Positions 8,154-29,900 of a DNA stretch of 64,000 nt are shown here, in pieces. Made by a program: the position numbers and the translations under genes. Below the pieces are notes generated by a model. The model searched no databases and was not told the origin of the DNA. It worked only from the letters and a program-made list of their open reading frames with translations. Positions within the stretch are counted from its first letter, which is position 1, and each line of letters starts with the position of its first letter. The DNA is from Pseudomonas fluorescens (GTDB taxonomy: Bacteria > Pseudomonadota > Gammaproteobacteria > Pseudomonadales > Pseudomonadaceae), in the NCBI GenBank assembly GCA_902825215.1, contig LR782234.1:2108001-2172000 (forward strand). Direction: 5' to 3'.

Positions 8154-9980
8154 TTACGGCTGCCAGCTGCTCTTTTCTCCGCTCAGTTTGCGATCGAGAA
8201 AGCTCGCTGCGCTGATCAACGCCAGGTGGGTCAGCGCTTGCGGTGTGTTGCCCAAATGTCGGCCGTGGCTGTCGAATTCTTCGGCGTAGAGGCCCAGCGG
8301 GTTGGCGTAACGCAACAGTTGTTCGAACTCCAGATGGGCTTTTTCCACCTGACCGGCGCGGGCCAGGCATTCGACGTACCAGAACGAGCACGCCGCGAAC
8401 GCGCCTTCGGTGCCGGTCAAACCATCGATGTTGTCGTCGTCGTTGCGATAGCGATAGACCATGCCGTCGCGCACCAGGCTCTTCTCGATCGCTTCAAGGG
8501 TCGACAACCAGCGCGGGTCTTTGGCGCTGACAAACCGCACCAGCGGCATCAGCAGCATCGAGCCGTCGAGCGCGGTGCCGCCCTTGTACTGCACGAAATG
8601 CCCGCGTTCGTCGTCCCAGAAGTTGTCCCAGATGTCGGCGTAGATCGCTTGCCGGGTCTGATCCCATTGAGTGAAAGGCGCGGGCAGCGAGCGTTTCGAC
8701 GCCAGGCGGATGGCCCGGTCCAGGGCAACCCAGCACATCAGCCGCGAGTGCAGAAAATGATGCTGCTCACCGCGCATTTCCCAGATGCCGACGTCTTTGG
8801 TCTGCCAGGTCTCACAGACCTGACCGACCACTTCGCAGACGTGTTTCCAGCCTTCGTGGGAAATCGCATCGCCGTATTTGTTGACCAGATACACGGCGTC
8901 CATCAGCTCGCCAAAGATGTCGAGCTGGATCTGATCGTAAGCCTGATTGCCGATCCGCACCGGCTGTGCACCGCCGTGTCCGGAAAGGTGCGAGAGTTCG
9001 GTCTCGGGTAACTCCTGTTGGCCGTCGATGGCGTAGAGGATGTTCAGCTTCATCGGCTTGCCGCAGCAATCGCTGACGCGTCCGCGCAGCCATTGCATGT
9101 AGTGGTTGGCTTCGTCGACAAAGCCCAGACGCATGAACGCGTACACGGTGAACGAGGCGTCGCGGATCCACGTATAGCGGTAGTCCCAGTTGCGCTCGCC
9201 GCCGCGTGATTCCGGCAGGCCGAACGTCGCGGCGGCGAGGATCGCGCCGTGGCGACGGGAAGTCAGCAGCTTGAGTGCGAGGGCCGAGCGGTTGACCATT
9301 TCGCGCCAGCGCCCGCGGTAGTTGGACTGGCCGATCCAGCCGCGCCAGAACTGCAAGGTGCGCTGCACACACAACTGCGCCGCGCCCTCCTGAAAGCGCG
9401 GATCGTCCTCGGCGCCGAGAATGAATTCGGCACTTTGCTGGTGGGTCAGGGTGAAGGTGGCGACCGCCGCATCTGTGTCGACGCTCAGTGACTGATCGGC
9501 GGCCAGGCGCAGTGACGGCTGCCCCTCGGCGCTGAACACCACGGTTTGCCCGTCCATGTGCGCACGGGTGTCGGCGCGGGCATAGTCGTGGCGCACGGCG
9601 CAGCGCATATGAAACGTGGCCTCACCGCTGACCACCCGCACCCGGCGCAGCAATACGGACAAGTCGTCCGGGTTGTCGGCCACCGGCAGCAGGTCGGTGA
9701 TTTCCACCACGGCGCGTTCGCTCAGCCAGCGGGTTTGCAGGACGTTGGTGTCGGGCAGGTAAATCTGCTCACGGCGCGCGTCCGGCAGGTCCGGCGCGAG
9801 CTGGAAGATGCCGGCGTCGGGGGTGTCGAGCAATGAACAGAAAATCGACGGACTGTCGAACTCCGGCCAGCAGAAAAAATCCACGCTGCCGCGGTCGTTG
9901 ATCAGCGCCGCGCTGCGCATGTCACCGATGATGCCGTGGGCATCGATGGCGCTTTGTCGTTCCAGAGGATGCTCAGCCAT
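8154..9980 (-). CDS. Glycoside hydrolase family 15 protein (glucoamylase/trehalase-like)
   Basis: A 608-residue cytoplasmic-looking GH15 enzyme. The N-terminal beta-sandwich domain starts IGDMRSAALINDRGSVDFFCWPEFDSPS. The (alpha/alpha)6 catalytic domain follows, with NWDYRYTWIRDASFTVYAF near residues 265-285 (substrate binding and general acid region) and EEFDSHGRHLGNTPQALTHL near the C-terminus (catalytic base region). GH15 enzymes hydrolyse alpha-glucosides such as maltodextrins or trehalose. The start overlaps the end of the SDR gene by eight bases, so the two form an operon, with the SDR dehydrogenase first. Confidence 0.9.
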   Translation of the reverse strand: MAEHPLERQSAIDAHGIIGDMRSAALINDRGSVDFFCWPEFDSPSIFCSLLDTPDAGIFQLAPDLPDARREQIYLPDTNVLQTRWLSERAVVEITDLLPVADNPDDLSVLLRRVRVVSGEATFHMRCAVRHDYARADTRAHMDGQTVVFSAEGQPSLRLAADQSLSVDTDAAVATFTLTHQQSAEFILGAEDDPRFQEGAAQLCVQRTLQFWRGWIGQSNYRGRWREMVNRSALALKLLTSRRHGAILAAATFGLPESRGGERNWDYRYTWIRDASFTVYAFMRLGFVDEANHYMQWLRGRVSDCCGKPMKLNILYAIDGQQELPETELSHLSGHGGAQPVRIGNQAYDQIQLDIFGELMDAVYLVNKYGDAISHEGWKHVCEVVGQVCETWQTKDVGIWEMRGEQHHFLHSRLMCWVALDRAIRLASKRSLPAPFTQWDQTRQAIYADIWDNFWDDERGHFVQYKGGTALDGSMLLMPLVRFVSAKDPRWLSTLEAIEKSLVRDGMVYRYRNDDDNIDGLTGTEGAFAACSFWYVECLARAGQVEKAHLEFEQLLRYANPLGLYAEEFDSHGRHLGNTPQALTHLALISAASFLDRKLSGEKSSWQP

Positions 9981-10773
9981 TGCCGCGAAACTCCGGATAG
10001 AGGCTCATGCCGCCGTCGATGAACAGGGTGGTGCCAACGATGTAATCGGAGGCATCCGAGGCGAGAAACACCACGGCGTTGGCGACATCTTCGACATCGC
10101 CAATCCGGCCGTAGGGGATCAGTTCAAGAAGTTTGTCTGCAGCGTCGTCAGCGGTGGCTTTGGCGTTGATCGCCGTGCGAATCGCTCCCGGCGCGATGCC
10201 GTTGATACGAATGCGCTGATGGCTGACTTCTTGGGCGAGGGTCTGCATCAACTGGTCGACACCTCCCTTGGAGGCGGCGTAATTGACGTGTCCGGCCCAG
10301 GGAATGCGCTGATGCACCGAACTCATGTGAATGATCTTGCCGGCGGCGCGTGACACGCCTTCGCGAATGCCCTGGCGATTGAAAATCCGCAGGGCGGCGC
10401 GGGCACAGAGGAACTGGCCGGTGAGGTTGACGCCGATCACCGTGTTCCAGTCATCCAGAGTCATGTCTACCGCTGGCGCATCCTTCTGCAACCCGGAATT
10501 GGCCAGCAGAATGTCCAGCGTACCGAAGGCGTCGAGGGTTTCGCTGAACAGCCGTTCGACCTCATCCTCCTTCGACACATCGGCGCCGATGGCCAGCGCC
10601 TGGCCGCCGTCGGCGATGATCTGCCGGGCGAGTTTTTCAGCGGGTTCGGCGTTGCTGTTGTAGTTGATGACCACCGCGGCGCCGGCTGCGGCGAGGGCTT
10701 TGGCACAGGCGTGGCCGATGCCGGAGCTGGCACCGGTGACAATCGCGACTTGTCGGGCGAGGGAAATCTGCAT
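9973..10773 (-). CDS. SDR-family oxidoreductase, glucose 1-dehydrogenase-like
   Basis: A 266-residue classical short-chain dehydrogenase. The nucleotide-binding motif TGASSGIG is at residues 13-20, an NSG motif follows near 92, and the catalytic set is Ser in HMSSVHQ and Tyr-x3-Lys in NYAASKGG. The C-terminal TLFIDGGMSLYPEF is typical of enzymes annotated as glucose 1-dehydrogenase. The ATG at 10773 is the start that fits the SDR fold; the longer frame reads into REP DNA. It is translationally coupled to the GH15 gene: one could release glucose and the other oxidise it, but that pairing is inference. Confidence 0.85.
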   Translation of the reverse strand: MQISLARQVAIVTGASSGIGHACAKALAAAGAAVVINYNSNAEPAEKLARQIIADGGQALAIGADVSKEDEVERLFSETLDAFGTLDILLANSGLQKDAPAVDMTLDDWNTVIGVNLTGQFLCARAALRIFNRQGIREGVSRAAGKIIHMSSVHQRIPWAGHVNYAASKGGVDQLMQTLAQEVSHQRIRINGIAPGAIRTAINAKATADDAADKLLELIPYGRIGDVEDVANAVVFLASDASDYIVGTTLFIDGGMSLYPEFRGNG

Positions 10774-10867
10774 GGAACGTTGCGCCTTGAGTGAGGGCTT
10801 ACCTAGCTGACTGGTGGTGTGGCGCCAGAGTTCATTTGGCGCAAAGGTCGAGGTGGTTTTGCTGGCG

Positions 10868-10896
10868 TCTTCGCGAGCAGGCTTGCTCCCACAGGG
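10868..10896. repeat. REP palindrome (single)
   Basis: One REP unit (TCGCGAGCAGGCTTGCTCCCACAGGG) in the gap between the divergent SDR and MFS genes. Core mismatch (GGCTTGCTC) shows partial decay. Confidence 0.7.
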
Positions 10897-11014
10897 TTGG
10901 TGTACACCGCAAGTCCAAGGTGAGAGCGGCCTTTCACATTCCACCAACAATTGCGCGCTTCCCCCGCGCCGCGAGCCTATGGCAACGTGTCGGCCCTTGA
11001 TGAGGCTGCAACCG

Positions 11015-12187
11015 ATGGCGAATCCTTACCGCGAATTGTTCAACGCTCCCGGCGCGCGAAACTTTGTCCTGGCCGGAATGATCGCGCGCATGCCGATCTC
11101 GATGACCGGTATCGGCCTGATCACCATGCTTTCGCAACTCAAGGGCGGCTATGCGCTGGCCGGCGGCGTGGCGGCGACGTTTGCCCTGGCCACGGCGTTT
11201 TGTGCACCGCAGGTATCGCGGCTGGTTGACCGTTTCGGTCAGGGGCGGATTCTGCCGTTGTCGGCGCTGATCGGCGGCGGGGCGCTGTTGCTGTTGTTGC
11301 TGTGCACGCGGTTGCAGGCACCGAGCTGGACGTTGTTCGTGTTTGCCGCGCTGGCCGGCTGCATGCCGAGCATGTCGGCGATGGTGCGGGCGCGCTGGAC
11401 CGAAATCTATCGCGGTCAGCCGCAATTGCAGACCGCCTATGCGCTGGAGTCGGTGCTCGATGAGGTGTGCTTTATCGTCGGCCCGCCGTTGTCGGTGGGC
11501 CTGTGCGTGGCGGTGTTCCCCGAGGCCGGACCGTTGGCGGCGCTGCTGGCGCTGGCCATTGGTGTGACCGCGTTTGTCGCCCAACGCAGCACCGAGCCGC
11601 CGGTGCATCCGCATACGGCTGAGCATCACGGCTCGATCATCGCCTCGACCGACGTGCAACTGTTGCTGGCGCTGATGATCGCCATGGGGGTGATCGTCGG
11701 TGTAGTCGATGTGGTCAGCGTCGCGTTCGCGCAACACCAGGGGCAACCGGCGGCGGCGAGCATCGTCTTGTCGGTGTATGCGATTGGCTCGTGTCTGGCA
11801 GGGATCGCCTTCGGCGCGATGCGTTCGAAACTGCCATTGCCGCGCTTGTTCTTGTACGGCGGGGTGGCGACGGCGGTGACCACGTTACCGTTGTTGCTGG
11901 CGAGCAACATTATCGGGTTGTCGGTGGCAATGTTCGTTGCCGGGTTGTTCTTTTCGCCGACGCTGATCGTGGCCATGGCCTTGATCGAGCGCATCGTGCC
12001 GCCGGCCAGATTGACCGAAGGCCTGACCTGGCTGGTCACCGGTTTGAGCATTGGCGTGGCGATCGGTGCGGCGGGCTCCGGCGCATTGGTCGATGCGTTG
12101 GGTGCGCGCAGTGGTTTCTGGCTGGCGATTGCTGCAGGGGCGGTGGTGCTCGGCGCTGCGGTGCAGAGCTTCCGCCATTTGAAATAG
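11015..12187 (+). CDS. MFS transporter
   Basis: A 390-residue protein with about twelve membrane segments. The N-terminal half has the loop DRFGQGRILPLSALIGG between helices 2 and 3, a variant of the MFS signature. It is of the compact sugar-efflux/drug-export type without extra domains. ATG at 11015 has GAGG nine bases upstream; an in-frame ATG at 11000 is also possible. Substrate unknown. It is not visibly coupled to neighbours and ends in REP DNA before the pyoverdine locus begins. Confidence 0.85.
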   Translation: MANPYRELFNAPGARNFVLAGMIARMPISMTGIGLITMLSQLKGGYALAGGVAATFALATAFCAPQVSRLVDRFGQGRILPLSALIGGGALLLLLLCTRLQAPSWTLFVFAALAGCMPSMSAMVRARWTEIYRGQPQLQTAYALESVLDEVCFIVGPPLSVGLCVAVFPEAGPLAALLALAIGVTAFVAQRSTEPPVHPHTAEHHGSIIASTDVQLLLALMIAMGVIVGVVDVVSVAFAQHQGQPAAASIVLSVYAIGSCLAGIAFGAMRSKLPLPRLFLYGGVATAVTTLPLLLASNIIGLSVAMFVAGLFFSPTLIVAMALIERIVPPARLTEGLTWLVTGLSIGVAIGAAGSGALVDALGARSGFWLAIAAGAVVLGAAVQSFRHLK

Positions 12188-12195
12188 ATCGCTTT

Positions 12196-12290
12196 CTGTA
12201 GGCGTGAGCCTGCTCGCGAAAGCGGTGTGTCAGTCAATATGATTGTGAATGAAAGACCGCTATCGCGAGCAGGCTCACTCCTGCAGGGGG
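12196..12290. repeat. Inverted REP pair
   Basis: Two REP units facing each other (about 12196-12223 and 12262-12290) with CTGCTCGCGA and TCGCGAGCAG cores. They lie between the convergent MFS and JmjC genes and could form a long hairpin protecting both 3' ends. Confidence 0.8.
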
Positions 12291-12294
12291 CTTG

Positions 12295-13431
12295 TTACCA
12301 GCCCCGTCCCGAATTCACCCAGAAATTCACCGACAGCGATGTCGATACCGACTCCACCTGGTGGAACCAGCCCTCCGGCAGAAACAGCAGATCTCCAGCC
12401 TCCAGCGTCACCCGCAGAAACGGCACGTCACGTGCTTTGGGAAAGCGCTGGTAGTCCGGTGCGTCCGGATTGAAATCACAACCGTCCAGGCCACCCTCCG
12501 GTGCCGTTGACCACGTGCCCAGTGCCTCGCGGTGATGCGGCGCGGCGAGGGTGAAGGTCTTCTGCCCCCAGACCTGCGCGAACAGATTATCGGTGTCGTC
12601 GCGGTGCAGCGGGGTCAGCGTGCCCTTGGGCCCGATCCAGATGCGCGGCGGTATGAACTGCGAGGCATCGAAGTAGGGCGGGTATTTGATCTGTTGCAGC
12701 AGTTGCGCCGGGAGAATGTTGTTGCCCATGTAGGCGGGCGGCTCGCCATCTGCGCTTTTCGACGCTGGGCGGTCCAGCGAGGCGATGAACTCGGCCATCG
12801 AGGTCGAGCGAAAATCCCGTTCGGTGGAGAACGTCTTCTTCACGTAATCACCATGGCGGGTGATGCCTTGCAGCTCGGCGAAATGCACCAGCGACTCTTC
12901 GCGGCTGAGCTTGAACAACGGCCAGTCGTGCAGGGCATTGCTGATCACCACGGGAATGCCGTGCGGTAAATAGCGGCGCTTGAATTCACTCACCGGGAGA
13001 TCGTCGCGCGTATGGCGTTGAACTTTGAGCTGGGTCGGCAGGCTGGCGGTCAGTTGTTCGCTGAAGCGCGGCGGGGTCGGGTAGCGCTTGTTCATATCGA
13101 CTTTTTCAAAGGCCGCACCGCCACCGTGGCGAGCGTGATCGATGATCTGCGGCAACAGGGTCGCCAGGCCCATGTTGCCGCCGATCTTCAGGCGGCCGCT
13201 GGCGAACAGCTCTTCGACGTTGGCCATGCCGCCCATGATCCCGAGAAAATCCTGTTCCGCGACTTCGATGGTCACGTCCGGGCTGGCGTGGCGGCCAGCC
13301 TCGGTGCGACTGCTGGCCTTGACCTCGGACCAGTAGGCCTGCTGCGGACCGAACACGAATTGAAACACGCCTTCGATGCCGACAGCGCCGGCATTGGCGA
13401 ACAGTTTGCCGAGAATGCTCTGCAGGTCCAC
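12295..13431 (-). CDS. SCP2-like/JmjC cupin_8 two-domain protein under PvdS-type promoter
   Basis: A 378-residue protein with two parts. Residues about 1-110 resemble an SCP2 sterol-carrier fold (DVTIEVAEQDFLGIMGGMANVEELFASGRLKIGGNMGLA). Residues about 125-378 are a JmjC/cupin_8 domain with the Fe(II) set His-x-Asp in PLHRDDTDNLFAQVWGQK and a distal His in LPEGWFHQVES, typical of 2-oxoglutarate oxygenases that hydroxylate amino acids or proteins. An exact TAAAT-N16-CGT box lies 37-61 bases upstream on its strand, so it should be expressed with the pyoverdine genes. The substrate is unknown: the predicted peptide has no hydroxy-Asp or hydroxy-His. It could modify a pyoverdine intermediate or a protein. 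Confidence 0.85.
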   Translation of the reverse strand: MDLQSILGKLFANAGAVGIEGVFQFVFGPQQAYWSEVKASSRTEAGRHASPDVTIEVAEQDFLGIMGGMANVEELFASGRLKIGGNMGLATLLPQIIDHARHGGGAAFEKVDMNKRYPTPPRFSEQLTASLPTQLKVQRHTRDDLPVSEFKRRYLPHGIPVVISNALHDWPLFKLSREESLVHFAELQGITRHGDYVKKTFSTERDFRSTSMAEFIASLDRPASKSADGEPPAYMGNNILPAQLLQQIKYPPYFDASQFIPPRIWIGPKGTLTPLHRDDTDNLFAQVWGQKTFTLAAPHHREALGTWSTAPEGGLDGCDFNPDAPDYQRFPKARDVPFLRVTLEAGDLLFLPEGWFHQVESVSTSLSVNFWVNSGRGW

Positions 13432-13468
13432 GGTGATCCCTCGTTATTGGTTTTGGCCTGAACAGTTA

Positions 13469-13492
13469 ACGAGCATGCGTTTGGGCAATTTA
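13469..13492 (-). promoter_or_regulatory. PvdS-type promoter box of the SCP2-JmjC gene
   Basis: Minus strand reads TAAAT, 16 bases, CGT, an exact match to the iron-starvation box used by the sigma factor PvdS. It sits 37 bases before the start codon. Confidence 0.8.
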
Positions 13493-13504
13493 CTGGTCGG
13501 CGAC

Positions 13505-13528
13505 TAATTTGCCCGGCAGGGCATCCGT
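13505..13528 (+). promoter_or_regulatory. Probable PvdS-type promoter box of pvdG
   Basis: Plus strand reads TAATT, 16 bases, CGT, one mismatch from TAAAT-N16-CGT, 32 bases before pvdG. Its -35 element is only 12 bases from the divergent box of the SCP2-JmjC gene. Confidence 0.6.
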
Positions 13529-13560
13529 TTCTCTCTCAAGACGATTTTTTCGAGGAAAGC

Positions 13561-14298
13561 GTGGTGACTCAGTTGACCCTGCTGTGCCTGCCATACTCCG
13601 GCGCCAGCGCCATGGTCTACAGCCGCTGGCGGCCGAAGTTGCCGCAATGGCTGCAGCTCAGGCCGGTGGAACTGCCGGGGCGCGGCGCACGATTTGACGA
13701 GCCCCTTCAGACCGATATGCGTGCCTTGGCGATGCAGTTGGCCAAGGAGTTGCGCCCGACACTTGAAGCGCCCTATGCGCTGTTCGGTCATAGCCTGGGC
13801 GCCTTGCTGGCCTGCGAGATGGCCCATGCCTTGCGCGCGCTGGGCTGCCCGGAACCGCTGGCGCTGTTCGCTTCGGGCACAGCGGCGCCGACCCTGCGTG
13901 CCGATTACGATCGCGGCTTTGCCGAACCGAAAACCGATGCTGAACTGATCGAGCAACTGCGCACGCTTAACGGCACCAGCGAAGAAGTGTTGGCCAACGA
14001 AGAACTGATGAGCCTGACCCTGCCGATTCTGCGCGCCGACTTTCTGCTGTGCGGCAAATTCGAGCCGGTGCAGCGGCCGCTGCTCAATTGCCCGGTGCAC
14101 GTGCTCGGCGGCAAGGCCGACCGCGCCACCACCGCACAGCTGATCGGGTGGAGTCAGGAAACCCGTGGCAGCTTCTCCGTGGACATGCTCGCCGGCGGGC
14201 ACTTCTTCATCCACGAACACGAAGCCAAAGTGCTCAAGGTGATCAAGGATCAGTTGGAAAGACATCACCGCCGCCACGCCGTCGCCGCAACCGCCTGA
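13561..14298 (+). CDS. pvdG: Type II thioesterase PvdG (NRPS editing)
   Basis: A 245-residue alpha/beta hydrolase of the external thioesterase family. The nucleophile elbow is GHSLGALLACE with Ser at about residue 78; Asp follows in LGGKADR and His in GGHFFIHEH. Such enzymes free NRPS carrier domains loaded with wrong groups; PvdG does this for pyoverdine synthesis. Start is GTG at 13561 or the next codon GTG at 13564, with AGGAAA just upstream. It lies directly before the two NRPS genes, on their strand, separated by a REP pair and a promoter-like box, so it may be transcribed alone. Confidence 0.85.
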   Translation: MVTQLTLLCLPYSGASAMVYSRWRPKLPQWLQLRPVELPGRGARFDEPLQTDMRALAMQLAKELRPTLEAPYALFGHSLGALLACEMAHALRALGCPEPLALFASGTAAPTLRADYDRGFAEPKTDAELIEQLRTLNGTSEEVLANEELMSLTLPILRADFLLCGKFEPVQRPLLNCPVHVLGGKADRATTAQLIGWSQETRGSFSVDMLAGGHFFIHEHEAKVLKVIKDQLERHHRRHAVAATA

Positions 14299-14308
14299 TC
14301 AACACCAA

Positions 14309-14410
14309 ACCCCCTGTGGGAGCGAGCCTGCTCGCGAAGGCGTCGAATCAGTCGATATTGATGTCGCCTGATCCACCGCTTTCGCGAGCAGGCTCGCTCC
14401 CACAGGGGGT
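14309..14410. repeat. Inverted REP pair between pvdG and the first NRPS
   Basis: Two perfect REP units in opposite orientation with CCCCTGTGGGAGCGAGC and its complement at the outer ends. The long hairpin could stop or slow transcription from pvdG into the NRPS genes, which have their own promoter-like box after it. Confidence 0.85.
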
Positions 14411-14465
14411 TGTGTGTGTCCGCAAAAGCCCTCGGTAGTCTCGTCTGACAGTTGTTCGCATTCGC

Positions 14466-14488
14466 TAATTTTTCCGGTCTGCATTCGT
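14466..14488 (+). promoter_or_regulatory. Variant PvdS-type promoter box of the NRPS operon
   Basis: TAATT, 15 bases, CGT (or CTAAT with 16 bases), 55 bases before the NRPS start. It deviates from the exact boxes elsewhere in this locus by one base and one spacer base, but shares the CTAATTT...CGTTT context with the pvdG box. Confidence 0.5.
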
Positions 14489-14543
14489 TTTACAGGGATG
14501 ACGTGCCTTTGTGCTTCCTGCCTACTGATCCGGATGCTGAGAA

Positions 14544-26956
<12,413 letters not shown>

Positions 26957-26957
<1 letters not shown>

Positions 26958-29900
26958 TGGACAAGAGTGTTGCTTTGAGGGTAGCCAAGCGCTTTATCAC
27001 TCTGCCGCTGGACAAACGCAAACTGTACCTGGAGAAGATGCTCGAAGAGGGCGTCTCGCCGGCCAATCTGCCGATCCCGGAGACGCGTTCCGGGTTCGCG
27101 GCAATTCCTCTGTCGTATGCGCAGGAACGCCAGTTGTTCCTCTGGCAAATGGACCCGCACAGCAGCGCCTATCACATCCCCAGCGCCTTGCGCCTCAAAG
27201 GGCAACTGGACGTCGCGGCGCTGGAGCGCAGCTTCAATGCCCTGGTCGCGCGGCATGAAAGCTTGCGCACCACCTTCGCCGAGCAGGGCGAAACGTTTTG
27301 CCAGGTGATTCATCCGCACATGCCGTTGAGCATCGGCGTCGAGCCATTGCCGCAAGGCCTGGACGCCGGCGGTGTCGAAGCCTGCATCAAGGCGTTCGTC
27401 GAAGCCCAGACCTCGCTTCCGTTTGACTTGCAGCACGGGCCGTTGCTGCGCGTGGCGCTCTTGCAGGTGGCGCAAGACGATCACGTGCTGGCGTTGATCC
27501 AGCACCACATCATTTCCGATGGCTGGTCGATGCAAGTGCTGGTCGGCGAGCTGATCCAGCATTACGCCGCCGACACCAGCGGCCAATCGCTGACCCTGCC
27601 GGCACTGGACGTGCAATACGCCGACTACGCGATCTGGCAGCGCCACTGGCTGGAAGCCGGTGAGCGTGAGCGGCAGTTGGCTTTCTGGGTGAAAATCCTG
27701 GGCAGCGAGCAACCGGTGCTGGAGTTGCCGATCGATCAGCCGCGTCCAGCGGTACAAAGTTTCCGCGGGGCGCGCCTCGATCTGCAATTGCCGTCGGCGC
27801 TGGCCGATGCGCTCAAGCAACTGGCGCAACGTGAGGGCGCGAGCCTGTTCATGCTGTTGCTGGCGTCATTCCAGGCCTTGCTGCATCGCTACAGCGGGCA
27901 GTCGCAGATCCGTGTCGGTGTGCCGACCGCCAACCGCAACCGCGTGGAAACGGAAGGGCTGATCGGCTTTTTCGTCAACACGCAAGTGCTCAGCGCCGAG
28001 GTGCACGGCCAACTGCCGTTCAACCAGCTGCTGGCCCAGGTCAAACAGGCCGCAATGGCCGCCCAGGCGCATCAGGATCTGCCGTTCGAGCAACTGATCG
28101 AAGCGCTGCAACCGGAGCGCAGCCTCAGCCACAGTCCGCTGTTCCAGGTGATGTACAACCATCAGGCGGTCAACGAGCAAACCCAGCGGCAGAGCCAGCG
28201 GCAGTTGCCGCACCTGAGCGTCGCAGACGTTGTCTGGGAAGGCCGCACGGCCCAATTCGACCTGACGCTGGGCACCTACGAGTCCAGCGACGGCGTGGCG
28301 GCGGAACTGACGTACGCCACCGATCTGTTCAAGCCTGACACCATCGAGCGTCTGGCGCGTCACTGGCAGAACCTGCTGCAAGGCATTGTCGCTGCGCCGA
28401 CTCAACGCATCGGCGAACTGCCGTTGCTGGAGGACCGCGAGCACAAGGTGCTGCTGCAAGACTGGTTGCGTGTTGCCGATCTCGCCGCGAACGCCGAATG
28501 CGTGCACCAGGCTTTTGCCTTGCAGGCGCAGCAAACCCCGGACGCGACCGCGCTGATCATTGGCGAAGACGCGTTGACGTATGGCGAGCTGGAAACGCGG
28601 GCCAATCAACTGGCGCACAAGCTGATCGAGGCGGGCGTCGGCCCGGACCGACTGGTCGGCATCGCGGTCGAGCGCAGTGTGGAGATGATTGTCGGCCTGC
28701 TGGCCATCCTCAAGGCTGGCGGCGCGTATGTGCCGCTGGATCCGGCGTACCCGCAGGATCGGCTGGCCTACATGATCGAGGACAGCGGCCTGCAGTTGCT
28801 GTTGACCCAGGTGCACTTGCAGGCGCAGTTGCCGATCCCGCCGGGTGTGCAAACCCTGCTGCTCGATCAGCCAGCCGAGCGGCTGGCCGCGTATCCACAG
28901 ACCGCGCCGGAGGTTGCCGTCAACGGCGAACATCTGGCCTATACGATCTACACCTCGGGTTCCACCGGTAAACCGAAAGGCGTCATGGTGCGCCACGCGG
29001 CGCTGAGCAATTTTGTCGCGAGCATGATCGAGCAGCCAGGCATTGCCGCTGCGGATCGCATGCTGTCGCTGACCACTTTCTCGTTCGATATTTTCGCTCT
29101 GGAAATCTACGCCCCGCTGCTCGCCGGTGCCTGCGTGGTGCTGACCGGCAAGGACGTGCATCAGGATCCGCAAGCGGTGCTCGAACTGATCGAACGCCAC
29201 GCCGTCAGCATTCTGCAAGCCACGCCGTCGACCTGGCGCATGCTGCTCGACAACGAGCACGCGGAGCTGCTCAACGGCCGCACATTCCTCTGTGGCGGTG
29301 AAGCGCTGCCGCAGGAACTGGCCACGCGCATGCTGGCGCTGACGCCAAGGGTGTGGAACCTGTATGGCCCGACCGAAACCACGATCTGGTCGGCGCAACA
29401 TGCGCTGAGCGCGGACAACAGCCGGCCGTTCCTCGGCACGCCCGTCGCTAACACGGCGCTGTACATCCTCGGCAGCGACCTTGCACTGAATCCGCTCGGC
29501 GCGCCGGGCGAATTGCTCATCGGTGGCGAGGGCCTGGCGCGCGGTTATTTGCAGCGTCCGGGTCTGACCGCTGAACGCTTCGTGCCGGATCCTTTCGCGA
29601 AAAACGGTGCGCGTCTGTACCGCACGGGCGACCTGACCCGCTACCGCGCCGAAGGCGTGATCGAATACATCGGGCGCATTGACCATCAAGTAAAAATTCG
29701 CGGTTTCCGTATCGAGCTGGGCGAAATCGAAGCACGCTTGCTTGCGCTGGACAGCGTGCGCGAAGCCATCGTGGTGGCGCAGGAAGGCCCGACCGGTGCG
29801 CAGCTGGTCGGCTATGTTGTGCCGGCCGACAGCGATGCGGCGCACGCCGATTTGCGCGCGGCGCTGAAAACCAGCCTGAAGGCTGAACTGCCGGAATACA

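Noticed and set aside
12227..12510. Short plus-strand frames around the REP pair before the JmjC gene
   Set aside because: They read through REP DNA into the antisense of the JmjC gene and have no ribosome binding sites.
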